A stretch of DNA of 64,000 nt from Diabrotica undecimpunctata (lineage: Eukaryota > Arthropoda > Insecta > Coleoptera > Chrysomelidae), in contig NC_092807.1 of assembly GCF_040954645.1 (NCBI RefSeq), forward strand, positions 78,514,017 to 78,578,016, written 5' to 3'. The translations under genes and the position numbers were made by a program. Below, one piece after another: positions 58,046 through 64,000 of this stretch. The notes under the pieces are model-generated. The model saw only the letters and a list, made by a program, of their open reading frames with translations. It was not told the DNA's origin and ran no database searches. Position 1 is the first letter of the stretch; every line of letters begins with the position of its first letter.

Positions 58046-58440
58046 CCCTAGAAGGTAATCAATTACTACCAGCATGTACTTGCCTCCATTTTCACTTTCT
58101 GGAAATGGCCCAGTGATGTCCAAAGCTATTCTTTCAAACGGGCTTCCAACATTATATTGTCTCATAGGAGCTCTCTTTTTTCGGTATGGCCCGTTACTCG
58201 TAGCACAAATAGTACATTTCTTACACCAGTCTTTTACGTCGTCGGAACTGTTCATCCAATAAAACCGTTCTAGAATTCGCTGAAGGGTTTTCTTTGCACC
58301 AAAATGCCCTCCTGATGGACTGTCGTGTAACTGGCGAAGTACTTCGGCTATTCTGCTTTTTGGGGTTCACCAACTGTGTTCTTTTCTCTGAACCGTCATC
58401 ATTTTCCAGTACTCGTTTGAGCAAGCAATTTTCCATGATA
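58046..58440 (-). pseudogene. Gypsy-2 copy B integrase N-terminal part
   Basis: VKDWCKKCTICATSNGPYRK gives the CC of the HHCC zinc-binding domain; PFERIALDITGPFPESENGG and KYMLVVIDY give the first catalytic aspartate. Upstream frames hold the histidine part (LHDSPSGGH-like, about 58320). Interrupted by the R1 LINE at 58045. Confidence 0.87.
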
Positions 58441-58699
58441 AATGAGTCCCACTGGGCCCAATACGTCTTAACTACTGAGCATAGGTTTGATATTTCTTGC
58501 CAAGGTGGTCAACGGTTTTCCTCTTTCCATTTTTGAATTTTCTGTATAACTGGATCCCTTTCTTGCTCTTCCCTGATCTTAGTAGGCGTCCAGTTGTCGT
58601 TGACTATCGTTGTTCTTAGCACTGCTGCTTCCTTGGATTCCGTTTTGTTGCAGTGGGAACACTCTGCTGGGCATGTATTCTTGGAGTCGTTCGATCCAT

Positions 58700-59220
58700 C
58701 TGGCTATCTAACCCTCTGGATTCTTAAACTGCATTAACCATTTAAGGGCGGCATGGTCGGTTCGGATTAGAAACTTCCTTCCATAGAGGTATTGATAGAA
58801 GTGCTCTACTGATTTCACTACTGCCAGAAGTTCTCTCCTCGTGACGCAATAATTCCGCTCAGGTTTTGAAAGAACTTTACTAAAATATCCAAGGACTCGT
58901 TCCTGTCCTCCTTGAATCTGAGACAGCACTCCTCCAATACCCACATTACTTGCATCTGTATCTAAGATGAACTCTCCTTCTGGCAGTGGATACACTAAAA
59001 TTGGTGCTGTGATTAAAGCTTTTTTAAGGTCTCAAAGGCATTTTGGCAGTCTGTATCCCAGCGGTAGTCTCTTGCTTCCTCTGTAAGTCGCGTTAATGGC
59101 TTAGCGATATCTGCAAACTTCTTAATAAACCTCCGGTAGTACGTACATAGTCCAAGAAAACTTCTCACTTGATGTTTGATTCTCACTCCTTCTCTACTGG
59201 CTATATGACCCAGATAATTG
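58700..59220 (-). pseudogene. Gypsy-2 copy B RNase H and RT thumb
   Basis: EGEFILDTDASNVGIGGVLS has the first RNase H aspartate; then QERVLGYFSKVLSKPERNYC, RRELLAVVKSVEHFYQYL and DHAALKWLMQFKNPEG (58995-58708). RT thumb pieces to 59220. More complete than the copy A RNase H. Confidence 0.85.
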
Positions 59221-59235
59221 ACTTTACCTTGAAAT

Positions 59236-60285
59236 AGCTGACTCGTAATCTAGGGCGGCGGATAAGACATTAATCAGCGTCTTGTGACGAGCTAGTCACA
59301 GTGTTCTCTGCATTTCATGATCACGAAGACCATCAATAAACGTTTGAACCGCCAATTTTTCCATGTCTTCGGGAGCTGTTGGATAAGCATATCGTACTAA
59401 TCTGGCAATATCTACCTCATATTATTGAAGAGCCTCATCTTTCTTCTGTCTTCGGTTCTTAAGCTGCGACTGATATACATGCTCCAAATGTTCGTGGCCA
59501 TATCGCATATTTAACCTCCTCGAAGAGCGATAGTCAGGTTTACAGCCTTTTCTTTTTCAGACCATCCATTCGGTCTTGCAGCTGATTCGAACTGTTTCAT
59601 GTAGTTGTTCCATGACGATTTTCTGTCAAAAGTTGGGACTTTAACATGAACAGAACCTCCACTTCCTTCAAATTTCGGCCGTGTTTCCAGCTTACATTTC
59701 GTCTCGTCTTCTTTTGTCTCTACTGTAATTGGATTGTATCCTCTCTCTGCTGTCCCTGTTTTCTACATCTTCCTTTCCATCTCTTTCATCTTTTCTTCAA
59801 AGACCAACTTATCGACAGCAATTTGGTTTTTTAACGAAGATATTCTATCGTCCAGGGCAGACATCTCAGAAGTGACTTTAGAGATTTCCGAAGAGATGTT
59901 AGCAGAAACTTTGCTTTCCAGAGAAGAAATCTCGTTAGAAACTTTGTCTTTTAAAGAAGCGATGTCGCCAGAGACTTTGTTCTCTAATGATGCGATGTCA
60001 CCAGAAACTTTGGCCACATCAGAAGAAACTTTCGGAATATCGCCAGAAACTTTGTTCTCTAATGATGCGATGTCGCCGGAGATTTTCGAAATATCACCAG
60101 AAACTTTGTTCTCTAATTTCGAAATCGACGAGATGAGAGCATCTTCAACTGGGTCCAACCCTTCTTCCTGCAAAGCGTTCTTTAGTCGTTGGACTAACTC
60201 AGCCTCCTTTCCGGTAGAAGCTAATTCTCTGTCCTCGATATGTCTTCTTAAATTTGTAACTTTGAGCTCATAAATCGTCGTCATT
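59236..60285 (-). pseudogene. Gypsy-2 copy B Gag: SAP domain, hendecad coil, Gag core
   Basis: The ORF starts at 60284-60290 (MTTIYELKVTNLRRHIEDRE). Residues 5-45 fit a SAP DNA/chromatin-binding motif (LKVTNLRRHI, GKEAELVQRL). About 110 residues of coiled coil follow, built of 11-residue repeats of the type SLENKVSGDIA. After a stop at 59763 the frame continues with PTFDRKSSWNNYMKQFES and NGWSEKEKAVNLTIALRG, the conserved Gag core, and the C-part near 59420-59236. Chosen start: the ATG 32-38 bp downstream of the primer-binding site. A SAP domain on Gag suggests nuclear or chromatin association, which is an inference. Confidence 0.82.
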
Positions 60286-60302
60286 TTCACAATTTAAAAA
60301 TA

Positions 60303-60321
60303 TTCACTTCTGAACACCATT
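60303..60321 (-). promoter_or_regulatory. Gypsy-2 primer-binding site candidate
   Basis: On minus AATGGTGTTCAGAAGTG directly follows the LTR end ACATAACA. The TGGTGT...GAAGTG form is usual for primer sites of some insect Gypsy lineages; the tRNA is not determined. Confidence 0.5.
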
Positions 60322-60819
60322 TGTTATGTTTTTATTATTCTAATTTATTGTTTTTATTTATGAAGGTTCTACACTTATAACACTTAAAAGTTTATTTTAA
60401 GTCTTTATTTGCACAATCTATCTAATTTATATTACACCAATAATTATATATAATTTATGTACATTTATTTTAATACGTGCGTTACGTTTTAAAACACGGC
60501 GCGATCTTCAAAAACTAACTGTATCGTTTACAACAAAATTCCTCTTTAAATATAAAACTCCTTTAGTTTCGGAATCGCCTAGAAGCAGACATGACTTGGC
60601 TCGAACATTGGGGAAGACCGGTCGCGGCGGTGTTGACAAGAATTGCCTCGAATGAACGGGAACTCAGGCTGATTTTTTTATCGGAGGGGGACCCATCGGT
60701 TATTACCTGCGTCTCCGCCGGCCGGTGTGTGATCTAGAAAATACTTGAATAGAAAAGATATTAGTAATAAATATGTTTACAGTTCTGAGCCATACGATGC
60801 GTCATCATCTATCGTAACA
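60322..60819 (-). mobile_element. Gypsy-2 copy B 5' LTR
   Basis: 498 bp from TGTTATG to CGTAACA on plus, terminal TGTTA/TAACA inverted repeats, adjoining the primer-binding site candidate. The partner LTR is not in the window. Confidence 0.6.
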
Positions 60820-61140
60820 ATACAAAACAAATAATAAAAAACCATTACAAGATAGTAACTTCATTCCCATTCTTCTTTCCATTTTTATTTGGTTGTTTGT
60901 TTTTGAAAGAAAAAGAAAAAAAGGAATCCTTTTTTAAAAAGGTCTGTCCCCGTTCCGCTCGCTAATTCCCTCAATAATGGTACCTCGTCCCTGCATTCCA
61001 AAGAAACACATGTACGACAATAAGCCACATGTGAAAATTATGACATCCAAGAGCTGATAGAAAACAATCGAAAAGATTAGTGTGGTTTGACCCTCGAAAG
61101 AGCTTAAACCTACATTGAAATGAAGCCATCGGTTAAAATT
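60820..61140. other. Unassigned spacer
   Basis: Between the Gypsy-2 LTR and the PLE end. No feature recognised. Confidence 0.4.
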
Positions 61141-61149
61141 AAATTCTTA

Positions 61150-61539
<390 letters not shown>

Positions 61540-64000
61540 ATGAAATTAAAGCTCCGAAACAGTTTTTTTTATATGAATAGTATGAACATAAAACAAAATG
61601 ACAATATTGAATATACCACATATATATTTAACTCAAACAATTGTATTATTGTTGTTAATTTAATAGTTGAAACTAGATTCAACAATAAGAAAGAAACTAA
61701 AAGCAAAAATAAGCAGAATTCACAGACATGTAACAAACCAATAACGACTATATTGTATCACCAGATTTAATTAATGTTTTCAAAATAATTTTATTATTAT
61801 TATAATTAAAACCAGTTGGTTTATTATAAACAAATTTAGCATAATAGAAATAAGATTCTTTTAATACGTGAGTTATTATAGCCACTGAGTTATAGTTGGT
61901 TGATAAACACTTTTCAATTAAAAAAAAATATATATATATATAAAAAATTAAACCAAAAACAATTGTTGATCATGAAATTGATTATGATTTAAACTTAAGT
62001 TATTGTTCGTTATATATATATTATATTATTTATGTAAGAGATACTTACAGAATAAGCCAATATAGCCACAATATAAAGATACAAAAAGCAAATATCAAAC
62101 CACTTCGGATCGAGTGGAAATAAAAACCATAAATTTGTATGTATTAATTAATTTCATTTTTTATTATAATCCAAATTCTAATATATACAAGTCAATAGAA
62201 TCTTCAACAGTCCTAAAACAGATAAAATATTTAAGTCATTTATTTACAAAGTAAGAAGTTTCAATTTGTTAGTAAACATACAGTTAACATGGATAGAGCT
62301 CGGAAAATAAAACGTGTTAGGAGGTGAAATAGGATATAGCTCATAAATAAGAGTTCAGAATGATATAATCTTTAATGGACAGGTAATCTGAAGACAATTC
62401 TCAGTGATTCAATATCAAAAGTGCTTTCAGATAGCTTTAAAATTAAATAAAAGCAACTAATTCATGTTAAAATTGGTGTATGTCAAATTTGTTAGTAAAA
62501 ATTTTAATATTTAAATTATTATTTGTTGTAGAAATTATATGTCAAAAGAAAGCTTAAATTCTCTAGTATTTGTTTCAATTCATTTCAAAAGTCAATATAG
62601 TTCTCAAGATTTAACAATTTATTAAAATTTAAAATATTTTTATTTTAATCATAAATGTCAAAAATATACAAAAATCCTGTCAGATCTTTAAAAACATTGT
62701 CAAAATGCTTGGAGATCTGGTAAGCAATGAAAAATAAGAAGATAGAAAATCAATAGTTACGAAGAGGTCCAGAAAATTTTTGATTTTTCAGCAGTCACAA
62801 TTTTTCAAAAGTATTTTAAAAACCATGAAAAAGTCCTGAATTATAACAAAGTATATTCAAATTACCTTGCCGATAAGAAAACCATCGTTTCTGATCAAAT
62901 TTCAGCAGAGCCTGCAGATTAACAGTACATTTTCCGATAAGGGAATTGTTAGCAGCCATCATAAAGAGGTCAACAGTTACCAGAAAGGTGAGTTTTTTCC
63001 ACTCATTTGAATTCTCGCTGAATAAAGAGACCGTTTGGTGTTTATTTTTGACTGAAGATCAAAATTCATTTTGGGTACTTATAAATATTTCTCAACCATT
63101 GGAGAGATAATTATGATAGTTTGCACAGAGAACATTATTTTATATCACAATTTTGCGGCCCTAATCCATTAGAAGACGTCACTGAAAGATGCAATCTTTG
63201 TTATTGAAGATTTCCATAAAATTTTCAGAGAAGGGATTATCTAAAAGACGAAAGTGAACTTTAATAAAGTTAAACGCAAGTTTTGAAATTTCTTTAGAAA
63301 TAATCTTACCTTTTTAAACAGCCTATATCATTCTAAATCATCTTTGTGTTAAAAAAAAAAAAATATTAATTTGAAGTCAAGTTCACAAAAATTTTATTAT
63401 CGCTTTTGTAATATTAACCAAATATAATTCGCCGTTTCTTTTGCTTCCTAAAATCATTAAACAAAACAGTTAATCGATATTAAACTAAAAATTGAGGGAT
63501 TATAAACCTTTGTTTTCGCTCTAAAAAGATAGTGAGTGAGGTTATAAATACTTTGACAAACAAACACGTATTAGAACAAGTATTTCTAGTTGCAACTTCA
63601 CAAAGCACTAATTTGATATACTTACTTCAATATTGTATTACGTCATAAATCTAAATCCATTCATATTAGTATTAAACGGTTAAGTATTGGCTTATTTATT
63701 GGAAGAATCTTAAATAATTTTTTTATATATTATACAAGATATCGTTGTGTAATATTTAATTGATCACTTGTGAATAATTGCACAGTACATTAAAAATAAA
63801 ACTTCTTGTGTGGTGATTTTTGCTTTATATAATTTTATATTTCTTTATCAAGCACTACAGGTCACAGAACTCGCTTGAGTTAAGAGTCTGCATGTTCTAA
63901 GACAAATAAGTAAAAAAAATTCAAATTCAAAATACAGCACGTTTCTTTCTATACTTTAGATAAACAAACGAAATTTTCTTTTATCAATAATAGAAAAGAT
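61540..64000. other. AT-rich, no feature recognised
   Basis: Could be intron or intergenic DNA. The ORF at 61540-61770 is low complexity (Asn-rich) without support. No tRNA, TIR or tandem repeat seen. Confidence 0.5.

Larger units (their letters stand above)
58046..60819 (-). mobile_element. Gypsy-2 copy B with 5' LTR
   Basis: Minus strand: LTR (60819-60322), gag (60285-59236), a deletion joining gag directly to the RT thumb near 59220, RNase H, then integrase up to the R1 LINE. Protease and most of RT are lost. Confidence 0.85.

Noticed and set aside
57791..58051. 86-codon plus ORF in GC-rich DNA
   Set aside because: Lies in the LINE 5' UTR; no domain; open frame explained by GC content.

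Overview
AT-rich, transposon-saturated chromosomal DNA from an animal, most likely an insect. Pointers: an errantivirus-type (Ty3/Gypsy) element with an F-like env, insect-style R1/RTE/Jockey LINEs, piggyBac, hAT and mariner elements, Penelope-like elements (PLEs), and one spliced exon that looks like Spatzle. I cannot name the species. Almost every long ORF is a mobile-element remnant. The only good candidate for a host gene is one exon at 14655-14953.

Layout. 1-1900: PLE reverse transcriptase on minus, an end region carrying a hammerhead ribozyme (HHR) motif on plus, then (TA)n. 1.9-14.5 kb: decayed LINE pieces on both strands, copy 1 of a terminal-inverted-repeat (TIR) element with a tRNA-like core (8.2-9.2 kb), and GGACTCC-type motif clusters at both ends. 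14.65 kb: host exon. 15.5-27.4 kb: Tc1 fragment, then a minus-strand Ty3/Gypsy element (Gypsy-1) whose pol is split by a 2.8-kb tandem array of 398-bp units. 27.4-29.4 kb: RTE-like LINE. 29.6-31.9 kb: piggyBac. 31.9-40.1 kb: errantivirus with two nested hAT-like MITEs at its 5' edge. 40.9-45.8 kb: mariner-type element with ~390-bp TIRs, interrupted by copy 2 of the tRNA-bearing TIR element, itself invaded by a PLE and a LINE tail. 46.1-50.9 and 58.0-60.8 kb: two damaged copies of a second Gypsy family (Gypsy-2). 50.9-54.1 kb: minisatellites. 54.4-58.0 kb: R1-clade LINE inside Gypsy-2 copy B. 61.1-61.5 kb: a solo PLE end with an HHR motif, then (TA)n. 61.5-64 kb: featureless AT-rich DNA.

Main find. 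The 19326-22140 array has 398-bp units, each with a type I hammerhead motif (CUGAUGA box, short stem II, GAAA, palindromic stem III, long bipartite stem I). The left units read minus and the right units read plus, meeting at a microhomology junction near 20787. The whole block is flanked by a 12-bp target duplication inside Gypsy-1. This is the structure expected of an animal retrozyme (non-autonomous, circular-RNA-type retroelement). PLEs, the proposed source of its enzymes, are present in the window, also carry HHR motifs with the same CUGAUGA-U-GC signature, and also show inverted ends.
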